DNA of 10,811 nt, taken from Gp7-AA10 sp041483175 (GTDB lineage: Bacteria; Acidobacteriota; Thermoanaerobaculia; Gp7-AA8). Numbering within the stretch: the first letter of the stretch is position 1; each line of letters opens with the position of its first letter. The position numbers and the translations under genes were made by a program. Shown here one piece after another: positions 1-5,414 of this stretch. The stretch lies in the NCBI GenBank assembly GCA_041483175.1, contig JBGPFD010000112.1:1-10811 (forward strand). Direction: 5' to 3'. The notes under the pieces were generated by a model, which saw nothing but the letters and a program-made list of their open reading frames with translations, had not been told where the DNA came from and did no database searches.

Positions 1-294
1 CGCGATGCGCGACAGGTGCATCACTTCAGACATGTCGTAGCCTTCGTAAAAATGCATCCGCCCGCTGAGGACGACGACCGGAAGTTTGCCGGCGTGGCCG
101 AGAACCATCCGCCCGGAGTGCCCGATGACGGTGGCCGCCTTGGCGCCGGGGATGTCCGCGTACGGAATGGAGACCTCGGCGTCGATCGCCTCGACGACAT
201 CTCCGAGTCCCGAACCGAGGACGATGCCGACTTCGGGGTGGATCTTGGTTTTTCCGCGGACGAACGAAACGGCTTTGTTGATCACCTCGAGCAT
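1..294 (-). CDS. punA: Purine nucleoside phosphorylase, N-terminal 98 residues (cut by window edge)
   Basis: Translating the minus strand from the ATG at 294-292 gives 98 open codons to the edge. Motifs of trimeric (family II) purine nucleoside phosphorylase are visible: the glycine-rich phosphate loop GIVLGSGLG at residues 23-31, GHSG at 58-61, and GRMHFYEGY at 78-86, which holds the phosphate-binding His. These enzymes are usually about 270-290 residues, so roughly the first third is here. The family splits purine nucleosides with phosphate into free base and ribose-1-phosphate in the cytoplasm. The gene is divergent from a nucleoside transporter, which fits a salvage role. No Shine-Dalgarno is visible; a TATACT box lies 8 nt upstream of the ATG, so the message may be leaderless. 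The family call is firm; substrate preference cannot be read from this part. Confidence 0.9.
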   Translation of the reverse strand, partial: MLEVINKAVSFVRGKTKIHPEVGIVLGSGLGDVVEAIDAEVSIPYADIPGAKAATVIGHSGRMVLGHAGKLPVVVLSGRMHFYEGYDMSEVMHLSRIA

Positions 295-302
295 GGCGGC
301 GA

Positions 303-308
303 AGTATA
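303..308 (-). promoter_or_regulatory. -10 box candidate for the purine nucleoside phosphorylase gene
   Basis: On the minus strand this reads TATACT, five of six to the bacterial -10 consensus. It ends 8 nt before the ATG at 294, so transcription would begin at or within a couple of bases of the start codon. No convincing -35 is seen at 16-18 nt; that stretch lies in the short-repeat element. Prediction only. Confidence 0.4.
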
Positions 309-310
309 GA

Positions 311-386
311 TGAGGCTTTGGATGTTGGGCGTTGGGCGTTAGGAGAGCAGTCATCTAACGCCCAACGCCTGACACCTAACGCCCGA
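311..386. repeat. Inverted array of a 7-bp repeat (five plus five units)
   Basis: Positions 311-345 read as five 7-bp units on the plus strand, the best being TTGGGCG (325-331 and 332-338) and TTAGGAG (339-345); the first two are degenerate. After a 6-nt centre (346-351), 352-386 read as five units on the minus strand, including TTGGGCG, TCAGGCG and TTAGGTG. Inside it, 328-342 and 355-369 form a perfect 15-bp inverted repeat, so a strong hairpin is expected. It fills most of the gap between the divergent phosphorylase and transporter genes. It shares unit, unit number and layout with 5883-5960. The outermost left units (311-324) are the weakest part. Confidence 0.75.
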
Positions 387-397
387 TCCTTTATGCT
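369..397 (+). promoter_or_regulatory. Sigma-70-like promoter of the nucleoside transporter gene
   Basis: CTGACA (369-374, five of six to TTGACA) is followed after exactly 17 nt by TATGCT (392-397, four of six to TATAAT). Predicted transcription start is near 404, giving a leader of about 26 nt that contains the ribosome binding site at 417-423. The -35 element lies inside the short-repeat array. Confidence 0.5.
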
Positions 398-416
398 TCA
401 CGCGGTTCAATTCAGC

Positions 417-423
417 GAAGGAG
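417..423 (+). promoter_or_regulatory. Ribosome binding site that fixes the GTG start of the transporter
   Basis: GAAGGAG lies 6 nt upstream of GTG at 430. It supports this GTG over any later ATG, and the protein begins directly with the first hydrophobic helix. Confidence 0.8.
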
Positions 424-429
424 CACGAC

Positions 430-1839
430 GTGGAGCGATTTTCCGCCGTAATCGGGTTCGTCCTGATTCTTGCCATCGCATTCGCGCTGTCGAACAACCG
501 GAAGGCGGTCCAGTGGCGCATCGTCTTCTGGGGGCTGGTGCTGCAGATCATCACTGCCATTGCCGTGCTCAAGGGAGCGATGATCGCGGCGGCGATGTCG
601 CGGGTCGCGCCGGCGATCGGCCGGTCGGCGGCCGCGGCGATCTTCGTCATCCTGGCGATGGTGATCTATTTCGTCGCCAAACGATTGGAACAGCCGGCGC
701 GGCGCTTCGTCTGGTACGGATTCGGCGCGATCTCGGCGTATCTGTTTCTCGGATACAACCTGCTGGCGTATCTCTTCGAGACGCTAAAGGAGGTTGTCAA
801 CCGGTTCATTGGCTATTCGGCGGAGGGATCGAAGTTTGTTTTTGGGGAGCTCGGCGTGCCGAACAGCCCGAAGTTAGGGCTGATCTTCGCCACGCAGGTG
901 CTGCCGACGATCATCTTCATCGCCTCGATCTTCGCGGTCCTTTACTACATCGGGGTCATGCAGCTGGTCGTGCACCTCTTCGCCAAGATGATGACCCGCT
1001 TCATGGGAGCCTCGGGCGCGGAATCGACCTCGGTGGCCGCGTCGATCTTCATGGGGCAGACCGAGGCACCGCTGACCATCCGCCCGTTCCTGCCGGACAT
1101 GACCATGTCGGAGCTGATGACCATCATGACAGCGGGGATGGCGCACGTCTCGGGCGCGATCATGGCCGCTTATGTCATGGTCGCCCACGTCGACGTCATT
1201 CATCTGCTCACGGCGGTCATGATGACGGCGCCCGGGGCCATCATGATGGCCAAGATCATCGTGCCGGAGACAGGACAACCGAAGACCGGCGGCGATGTGG
1301 AAGTCGTGGTGCCGAAGCAGGACGTGAACATCATCGACGCGGCGGGGCGCGGAGCGATCGAAGGTCTGTATCTGTCGCTCAACGTGGTCGGCATGCTGAT
1401 CGCTTTTATCGCGCTGGTCGCGCTGGTGAACGGAATGTTCGGCTACGTGCACGCGCAGGCGGCGTGGTTTCCGCCGAGCCTGGACATCGTTCTCGGCTGG
1501 ATCTTCCGCCCCATCGCATGGGCGATGGGCGTGTCGTGGAAAGACAGCCTGACGGTGGGCAATCTTCTTGGCACGCGCATGGTGTTGAACGAATTTGTCG
1601 CCTTCGCCAGGCTTGGCCAGCCGGGCATCGGGAGCAGCCTTTCTCCGCGGAGCTTCGTCATCGTGACCTACGCGCTCTGCGGATTCGCGAATTTCTCGTC
1701 GATCGCCATCCAGATCGGCGGGATCGGATCGCTCGCGCCGACCCGCCGCAGCGACCTCGCCCGGCTCGGCCTGCGCGCGATGCTCGCTGGGACGCTGGCG
1801 AATTTTCTGACGGCCACGATCGCGGGAATGCTTCTGTAG
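430..1839 (+). CDS. nupC: NupC-type concentrative nucleoside transporter (CNT family)
   Basis: A 469-residue, very hydrophobic inner-membrane protein. Family signatures are GQTEAPL at residues 209-215, LNEFVAF at 386-392 and CGFANFSS followed by IQIGG at 417-431. In CNT proteins these regions line the nucleoside and cation sites. The family imports nucleosides by symport with H+ or Na+; which ion is used cannot be told here. Hydrophobic stretches at about 7-20, 32-48, 67-82, 98-116 and 150-180, and several after 225, fit a multi-helix carrier. A hydrophilic insert (about 278-300, Gly/Lys/Val-rich) makes it longer than the roughly 400-residue E. coli protein. Start is GTG with a good ribosome binding site. 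It is divergent from a purine nucleoside phosphorylase, so imported nucleosides can be phosphorolysed. Its stop lies 5 nt before the inverted-repeat element carrying the next gene. Confidence 0.92.
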   Translation: MERFSAVIGFVLILAIAFALSNNRKAVQWRIVFWGLVLQIITAIAVLKGAMIAAAMSRVAPAIGRSAAAAIFVILAMVIYFVAKRLEQPARRFVWYGFGAISAYLFLGYNLLAYLFETLKEVVNRFIGYSAEGSKFVFGELGVPNSPKLGLIFATQVLPTIIFIASIFAVLYYIGVMQLVVHLFAKMMTRFMGASGAESTSVAASIFMGQTEAPLTIRPFLPDMTMSELMTIMTAGMAHVSGAIMAAYVMVAHVDVIHLLTAVMMTAPGAIMMAKIIVPETGQPKTGGDVEVVVPKQDVNIIDAAGRGAIEGLYLSLNVVGMLIAFIALVALVNGMFGYVHAQAAWFPPSLDIVLGWIFRPIAWAMGVSWKDSLTVGNLLGTRMVLNEFVAFARLGQPGIGSSLSPRSFVIVTYALCGFANFSSIAIQIGGIGSLAPTRRSDLARLGLRAMLAGTLANFLTATIAGMLL

Positions 1840-1844
1840 GCGTG

Positions 1845-1884
1845 GGTTGCCCGGTTGCCCGGTTGCTGGGTTGCCGGGTTGCCG
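1845..1884 (+). repeat. Five tandem 8-bp repeats (GGTTGCCS), left arm of the four-helix-bundle element
   Basis: Five uninterrupted 8-bp units: GGTTGCCC twice, GGTTGCTG once, GGTTGCCG twice. The array starts 5 nt after the transporter stop. Inverted copies of the same unit lie at 2296-2327, at the end of the next gene, so the gene is bracketed by an inverted pair. Confidence 0.9.
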
Positions 1885-1887
1885 AGG

Positions 1888-1893
1888 TAGAAT
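1888..1893 (+). promoter_or_regulatory. -10 box candidate for the four-helix-bundle gene
   Basis: TAGAAT, five of six to consensus, lies just after the repeat array. The 8-bp repeats place a TTG every 8 nt upstream; TTGCTG at 1863-1868 gives a 19-nt spacer, longer than ideal. Transcription would start near 1900. Confidence 0.4.
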
Positions 1894-1923
1894 ACGGCGG
1901 TACCCACGTGGCGCTCGCTGTCG

Positions 1924-2334
1924 TTGAGCGTGTCATCCAACATTTGCAACCTTGTCGCGTTTCAGCGTGCGTTAGACGTTGTCGTTGTCGCGCGTGAACT
2001 GAGTGCGCGATTTCCTGCCGACGAGCGTTATGGGCTCACGAGCCAGATCCGACGGGCATCCTACGGAGTCTGCAGTCACATCGCGGAGGGTCAGGGTCGG
2101 CTGACGTTCGGTGAATGGCGCCAGTTCCTCAGTCAGGCTCGAGGATCGCTGTATGAAGTCGAGGCGCAAGCAGTGATTGCTCATAGGCTCGGGTTCATCA
2201 CTGACGAGGAGCTGACAACAGGCCGGAAGGCGATTCGAGCGTGCGCATCAGCGCTTGCCGGCTCGATCCGATGGGTTCGAAGCAAAGAACGAAGCCGGCA
2301 ACCTGGCCACCCGGCAACGCGGCAACCGAACTAG
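1924..2334 (+). CDS. Four-helix-bundle protein, 23S rRNA intervening-sequence (IVP/S23) family
   Basis: 136 residues. The family core is clear: GLTSQIRRAS, then HIAEGQGR, then FLSQARGSLYEVEAQ and a LGFITDEEL-type tail. This matches the TIGR02436-type proteins first seen encoded in insertions of 23S rRNA genes. They form pentameric four-helix bundles and share their fold with Avd, the accessory protein of diversity-generating retroelements. Their cellular role is not established. No 23S rRNA sequence surrounds this copy. Start is uncertain: TTG at 1924 or GTG at 1930, neither with a clear ribosome binding site. The last ~12 residues (Arg/Gln/Pro-rich) are encoded by the right-hand repeat array and are probably not part of the fold. 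The gene is bracketed by inverted 8-bp repeat arrays, and its stop overlaps that of the convergent rluD. Confidence 0.85.
   Translation: MSVSSNICNLVAFQRALDVVVVARELSARFPADERYGLTSQIRRASYGVCSHIAEGQGRLTFGEWRQFLSQARGSLYEVEAQAVIAHRLGFITDEELTTGRKAIRACASALAGSIRWVRSKERSRQPGHPATRQPN
2296..2327 (-). repeat. Four tandem 8-bp repeats, right arm of the four-helix-bundle element
   Basis: On the plus strand the units are CGGCAACC, TGGCCACC, CGGCAACG and CGGCAACC. Read on the minus strand these are GGTTGCCG and variants, the same unit as at 1845-1884 in inverted orientation. The array lies within the 3' end of the four-helix-bundle gene and ends 3 nt before the stop codon of the convergent rluD. Confidence 0.85.
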
Positions 2335-3257
2335 CGCAGGGCGTGAAGCAGCGCAGCCATGTCCTCGGGCATCGGCGCCTCAAACGTCCTCGGCGGATGC
2401 GGAATCGTCAACCGCCACGCGTGGAGGGCCTGGCGCGGAAACGAGGCCATCGCTTTGCGGATGCGTTTGTCGGGAATGCCGCGCCACTGCGGGCCGGAGT
2501 AGAGCGGATCGCCGACGAGCGGATGCCCGAGATGCTTCAGATGTGCGCGGATCTGGTGCGTACGCCCGGTGCGCAGCGTGCAGCGGAGGAGCGACGCGTG
2601 TCGCAGCGTCTCCACCACTTCGTAGTCGGTGACCCCCGCACGCCCGCCGCGGACCACGGCCATCCGCTTGCGGTTGTGCGGATCGCGTCCGATAGGCGCC
2701 TCGATGGTGCCGCGATCGTTTTTCAGTTTGCCGTAAACGATCGCCAGGTACTCCTTCCGGACGTCGCGCCATGCGTTTGTGAGCGCTCGATGAGCCGCGT
2801 CGTTCTTGGCGACGATCATCACGCCGCTGGTGTCTTTGTCGAGCCGGTGAACGATTCCCGGCCGGAGCGCGCCGCCGACGCCGCTCAGATCTTTGATGTG
2901 AAACAGCAGCGCGTTCACCAGCGTCCGGTCGGCGTGTCCCGCTGCCGGGTGGACGACCACTCCGGGAGGTTTGTCGATGACCACCAGATCGGAATCCTGG
3001 AAGAGAATTGTGAGCGGAAGATCCTGCGACACGGCTTCGGCAGGCGCGGGAGGCGGCACGTCGATGGACACCTGCTGGCCGGACGAGACGCGAAGGGATG
3101 CTTTGTTCGCCGCATGCCCGTCGAGCGCGACGTGTCCCTCGCCGATCAGTTTCGAAAAAAAACTGCGGCTATACTCGGGGAATAACTTTGCCAACGCCTG
3201 GTCGAGGCGGGCTCCATCCTGGTCGGCACCAAACGTGCGAATCAATTGAACGTCCAT
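2331..3257 (-). CDS. rluD: RluD/RluA-family 23S rRNA pseudouridine synthase
   Basis: 308 residues, a usual length. An S4 RNA-binding domain (about 16-65, RLDQALAKLFPEYSRS onward) precedes the catalytic domain. Visible signatures are DKPPG at 95-99, the catalytic motif HRLDKDTSG at 137-145 with Asp140 as nucleophile, KEYLAIVYG at 168-176 and GRTHQIRAHL at 231-240. RluD itself modifies uridines of helix 69 in 23S rRNA (1911, 1915 and 1917 in E. coli). The S4 plus catalytic layout favours RluD over RluA, but RluC-like specificity cannot be excluded. The ATG at 3257 has no good ribosome binding site. The usual upstream neighbour lspA is absent. It converges with the four-helix-bundle gene; their stop codons share the tetranucleotide CTAG at 2331-2334. 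No terminator is seen after it. Confidence 0.92.
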   Translation of the reverse strand: MDVQLIRTFGADQDGARLDQALAKLFPEYSRSFFSKLIGEGHVALDGHAANKASLRVSSGQQVSIDVPPPAPAEAVSQDLPLTILFQDSDLVVIDKPPGVVVHPAAGHADRTLVNALLFHIKDLSGVGGALRPGIVHRLDKDTSGVMIVAKNDAAHRALTNAWRDVRKEYLAIVYGKLKNDRGTIEAPIGRDPHNRKRMAVVRGGRAGVTDYEVVETLRHASLLRCTLRTGRTHQIRAHLKHLGHPLVGDPLYSGPQWRGIPDKRIRKAMASFPRQALHAWRLTIPHPPRTFEAPMPEDMAALLHALR

Positions 3258-3352
3258 CAGCGGCGTGTTACGATCAGGCAGTCCGGCTCGATGGTAGTTC
3301 CTCCGCGAAGACGGCGTGACGTTTTGTTAACCTTTGCCGTATCACGTTCATG

Positions 3353-3377
3353 CGATCCTGCCCGCGTAAGCGGGATC
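3353..3377. repeat. Small hairpin upstream of the secreted-protein gene
   Basis: CCCGC (3361-3365) and GCGGG (3370-3374) form a 5-bp stem around GTAA. Flanking GATC words allow a longer stem with a bulge. It lies in the 166-bp gap between the divergent rluD and secreted-protein genes. No convincing -35/-10 pair is visible in that gap. Its function is unknown; it may be a degraded dispersed repeat or a leader structure. Confidence 0.4.
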
Positions 3378-3423
3378 GAGGCGGTCCTCGTCTATTTCAA
3401 TACATTCAGGTAAAGAGGAGATT

Positions 3424-4431
3424 ATGGTGAAACTCAAGAGTGCGTTGACCGCTGCGGTGATGCTGATTGCGGCCGGAGCGATGGCCAGCAACTTCCGCGC
3501 TGCAGATCAGGTCTATGTCCCCGTGGCCGGTCATGCCGTGGGTGGAGGCGCGACGTTCATTTCCGACGTCTTCATTTCCAATCTGAGCGCCGACCCGATC
3601 AGCATCTCGGTGATTCTGTCGAGCAGCGCGGGCGGCACGCAGACGAATTTCAACAACAAGATCACACTGCTGGCCAACGAGCGGAAGGAGTTCCTCGATT
3701 TTTTCCCCAGTGTGCTCGGGGTCAGCAGCGGACTGGGACAGCTTGTTTTCAACGCCTGCAAACAGGGAGGCGACTGCAACGTGACCACCTGCCCGGGAGG
3801 CTCCTCGGGCGTCTGCCCCGACTTTCGCAACATCAGCGTCGAGAGCCGGATCTATTCGATTCTGAACTCCTTCCCGAATCCAGCCACGGCGCCGACCACG
3901 GGTCAGCTGTTCTCCGGGATTCCCTGGTACAACTTCGTCTCCTCGGATGCCGCGCCGGTCGGGCTGGACAAGGTGCAGATCGTCGGCTTCCGCAACAACG
4001 GCAGTTACCGTAGCAACATCGGCCTGGTCAACGCGTCGCAGTACTCGACCACCACTCTCCGGGTGAAACTGCTCGACGGTGCGACCGGGAGCCAGATCGG
4101 CACGTTCGATCAGGCGCTCGCTCCGCTTGGACAGGTTCAGAGTAGCGTCGATTCGAAGATCCCCGCATTCACCGGCGCGACGGCCGTGAATGCCTACGTC
4201 ACGGTCGAGCAGCTCAACACCATTCCGACCGGGGATGCCGCCACCAATGGCTGCAACAATGGCTGCCCGGCGTTTTTTGCGTATGGATCGGTCCTCGACG
4301 TTCAGAGCGGTGACGCCACCACGCTGGAGGCGCAGTACCTGAAGCCGCTCACCGACGCGGCAATCAACTGCATCTACAACTCGACCGGTTGCAAAGGATC
4401 GTTCAATCTGCACCGGGCAGTCCACCACTAG
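3424..4431 (+). CDS. Secreted or periplasmic beta-rich protein with eight cysteines, unknown function
   Basis: 335 residues. An N-terminal signal peptide is clear: Lys at 3 and 5, hydrophobic 7-19, and a plausible cleavage after AMA (about 21). The mature part is rich in Ser, Thr, Asn, Gly and alternating hydrophobic residues, typical of beta-sandwich proteins. Segments at about 30-110 and 184-263 look alike: a strand with N-S/N-A, a strand ending ILSSS or VKLLDG, then a loop and a closing Val/Phe strand. This suggests two related domains. Eight cysteines occur at about 112, 118, 123, 131, 277, 281, 316 and 323, clustered between and after the domains, so disulfides are likely after export. 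No enzyme motif is recognised. AAAGAGGAG (3412-3420) lies only 3 nt before ATG 3424; GTG 3427 would have better spacing. A strong terminator follows, so it is probably transcribed alone. Confidence 0.85.
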   Translation: MVKLKSALTAAVMLIAAGAMASNFRAADQVYVPVAGHAVGGGATFISDVFISNLSADPISISVILSSSAGGTQTNFNNKITLLANERKEFLDFFPSVLGVSSGLGQLVFNACKQGGDCNVTTCPGGSSGVCPDFRNISVESRIYSILNSFPNPATAPTTGQLFSGIPWYNFVSSDAAPVGLDKVQIVGFRNNGSYRSNIGLVNASQYSTTTLRVKLLDGATGSQIGTFDQALAPLGQVQSSVDSKIPAFTGATAVNAYVTVEQLNTIPTGDAATNGCNNGCPAFFAYGSVLDVQSGDATTLEAQYLKPLTDAAINCIYNSTGCKGSFNLHRAVHH

Positions 4432-4458
4432 GCCTCAACTTTGATTCCCGATTGACGG

Positions 4459-4490
4459 AAGGCCGCGCGCAAGGCGCGGCCTTTTTGTTT
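4459..4490 (+). terminator. Strong intrinsic terminator after the secreted-protein gene
   Basis: GGCCGCGC (4461-4468) pairs perfectly with GCGCGGCC (4474-4481) around a 5-nt loop. Flanking A residues pair with the first T residues, and the stem is followed by TTTTTGTTT. It lies 28 nt after the stop codon. Confidence 0.93.
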
Positions 4491-4495
4491 ATCAT
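4490..4495 (+). promoter_or_regulatory. -10 box candidate for the PilZ gene
   Basis: TATCAT (four of six) overlaps the end of the terminator T-tract and ends 12 nt before the PilZ ATG. Transcription would start near 4502, leaving about 6 nt of leader. No good -35 is found at the usual distance. Weak prediction, noted because no Shine-Dalgarno is present. Confidence 0.3.
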
Positions 4496-4507
4496 TTCTC
4501 CAATCCC

Positions 4508-5239
4508 ATGCCGCGGAGTCGCCGCGTTCAGCGGATTCACCTCGCCCGCCCGGTCACTGCCCGCCTCGGCAGCAATCAGGTCGTCGTCGTCGACATCAGC
4601 CTGCTCGGCGCGCGGGTCGAGCACCACATGCCCCTCGGAACGGCCACCGGAGGGGACGCCCACCTGTCGTTCTTCTGGGACGACGAGCCGATCGAAGTCG
4701 AGTGCCGGATCGTCCGCTCACGCCTCGAGCGGTTCTCGGTCGGCGCGGACGGTCTGACCGTCTATCACTCGGGGCTGGAGTTCGTCGAACCGCCGCAGGA
4801 GACGCGCGAATCACTCAAGCGGATCATCGGCCGTTTCATCGCCCGCGCTCTTCACGAACAGAAGCTCAATGCCCGCGGCGTGGTACCGAATTCGATCGAG
4901 CACATGCCGATCTTCCGCTACGGCCAGCTCACGGAAAACAAGGCGGACGTGGCGGAGGCCATCGGGTCGTCCGCGCTTCCCACGGCACGCATTGCCAAGG
5001 AGACCGGCTACATCTGCTTCCAACTCGACAACCGGCAGTGGAAGAAGAAGCGGACGCATGATCCCGGGCAGCCATCGGAGGGGTTCACCGTTTCGGCGTC
5101 AGAGGATCAGGGACAGATCGAGATGCTGTGCGAGGCGTACGAAAAGTCGGACCTCGCCGGCCGGAAGATGATCCAGCTTTTCGCACAATTGTCGATCATC
5201 GATGGGGAAGGGATCACGCCCGGAAGATTCGAGCCCTAG
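4508..5239 (+). CDS. PilZ-domain (c-di-GMP receptor) protein with unassigned C-terminal region
   Basis: 243 residues. The N-terminal ~95 residues are a PilZ domain. The c-di-GMP motif RxxxR is present as R5-R6-V7-Q8-R9, and (D/N)xSxxG as DISLLG at 29-34, with the typical strands IEVECRIVRSRLE and YHSGLEFVE after it. Both key motifs are intact, so ligand binding is expected. Residues ~98-120 look helical (ETRESLKRIIGRFIARAL). Residues 120-243 match nothing I recognise; they are mixed, with a basic patch WKKKR and a helical stretch near 200-232 (IEMLCEAYEKSDLAGRKMIQLFAQL). No membrane segment or signal peptide, so cytoplasmic. The start must be close to 4508 because the RxxxR motif begins at residue 5. 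No Shine-Dalgarno is visible and a terminator ends 18 nt upstream. Target process (motility, adhesion, biofilm) is unknown. Confidence 0.87.
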   Translation: MPRSRRVQRIHLARPVTARLGSNQVVVVDISLLGARVEHHMPLGTATGGDAHLSFFWDDEPIEVECRIVRSRLERFSVGADGLTVYHSGLEFVEPPQETRESLKRIIGRFIARALHEQKLNARGVVPNSIEHMPIFRYGQLTENKADVAEAIGSSALPTARIAKETGYICFQLDNRQWKKKRTHDPGQPSEGFTVSASEDQGQIEMLCEAYEKSDLAGRKMIQLFAQLSIIDGEGITPGRFEP

Positions 5240-5246
5240 GCGCGCC

Positions 5247-5303
5247 GTGTGGAGGTGGGCGTCCTCGCCCGCCGGGCGCGCCAGGGCGCGCGCCCCCACA
5301 CAC
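5247..5303. repeat. GC-rich double-hairpin dispersed repeat, copy 1
   Basis: About 57 bp beginning 8 nt after the PilZ stop. Two adjacent stems: GGTGGGCG (5254-5261) with CGCCCGCC (5266-5273), then GGGCGCGC (5274-5281) with GCGCGCCC (5288-5295). Outer GTGTGG and CCACAC ends can also pair. The copy at 10331-10384 is the same element in the opposite orientation. Confidence 0.8.
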
Positions 5304-5328
5304 TGGAATCGAAGTCTCCAGCGATCTG

Positions 5329-5357
5329 TTGTTCGCAATCGTTGTAAGTGGTAGTAT
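5329..5357 (+). promoter_or_regulatory. Candidate promoter of the rimP-nusA-infB operon
   Basis: TTGTTC (5329-5334, three of six) and TAGTAT (5352-5357, four of six) are separated by 17 nt. A start near 5364 would give a ~50-nt leader holding a GGAGG and a terminator hairpin before the rimP ATG. This is the best pair in the 110-nt gap outside the repeat. Confidence 0.45.
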
Positions 5358-5382
5358 CTCGACAGCTTTCGAGCAGTCCATC

Positions 5383-5387
5383 GGAGG
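5383..5387 (+). promoter_or_regulatory. Displaced Shine-Dalgarno of rimP
   Basis: GGAGG is the only good ribosome binding site before rimP, but it lies 27 nt from the ATG at 5415. The hairpin at 5387-5402 lies between them. If the hairpin forms, the unpaired distance shrinks to about 12 nt, so initiation may depend on that fold. The 5 nt just before the ATG (GTTCT) contain no site. Confidence 0.45.
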
Positions 5388-5409
5388 CGGCCGATCGGCC
5401 GCTTTTTTT
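5385..5409 (+). terminator. Terminator-shaped hairpin in the rimP leader (candidate attenuator)
   Basis: A 16-bp perfect palindrome (5387-5402, GCGGCC-GATC-GGCCGC) is followed at once by seven T (5403-5409). The rimP ATG begins 5 nt later, leaving no room for a promoter between hairpin and gene, so transcription of the operon must pass through it. A competing stem, ATCGG (5380-5384) with CCGAT (5391-5395), could disrupt it. Leader attenuators before rimP-nusA operons are known in other bacteria. Alternatively it simply ends PilZ transcription. Confidence 0.75.
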
Positions 5410-5414
5410 GTTCT

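Noticed and set aside
16..309. Plus-strand open frame at the left edge
   Set aside because: It is antisense to the purine nucleoside phosphorylase, whose motifs are unmistakable on the minus strand.
318..1997. 559-codon plus-strand open frame overlapping the transporter gene
   Set aside because: It is an Arg/Gly/His/Asp-rich shadow of the transporter in another frame, with no domain. The transporter frame has the family motifs and a ribosome binding site.
1845..2327. CRISPR array or telomere-like repeat
   Set aside because: Units are 7-8 bp with no spacers and only 4-5 copies, and no cas genes are present. The 7-bp TTAGGCG resemblance to telomere repeats is coincidental in a mid-operon chromosomal setting.
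1845..2334. Complete diversity-generating retroelement
   Set aside because: No reverse transcriptase, template repeat or variable target gene is present. Only the Avd-like fold relation of the IVP protein suggests a link.
2241..3185. 314-codon plus-strand open frame opposite rluD
   Set aside because: Antisense shadow of rluD in GC-rich DNA. The minus strand encodes intact S4 and pseudouridine synthase motifs.
3406..4428. 340-codon minus-strand open frame opposite the secreted protein
   Set aside because: Arg/Asp/Val-rich shadow without a domain. The plus strand has a signal peptide, ribosome binding site and terminator.
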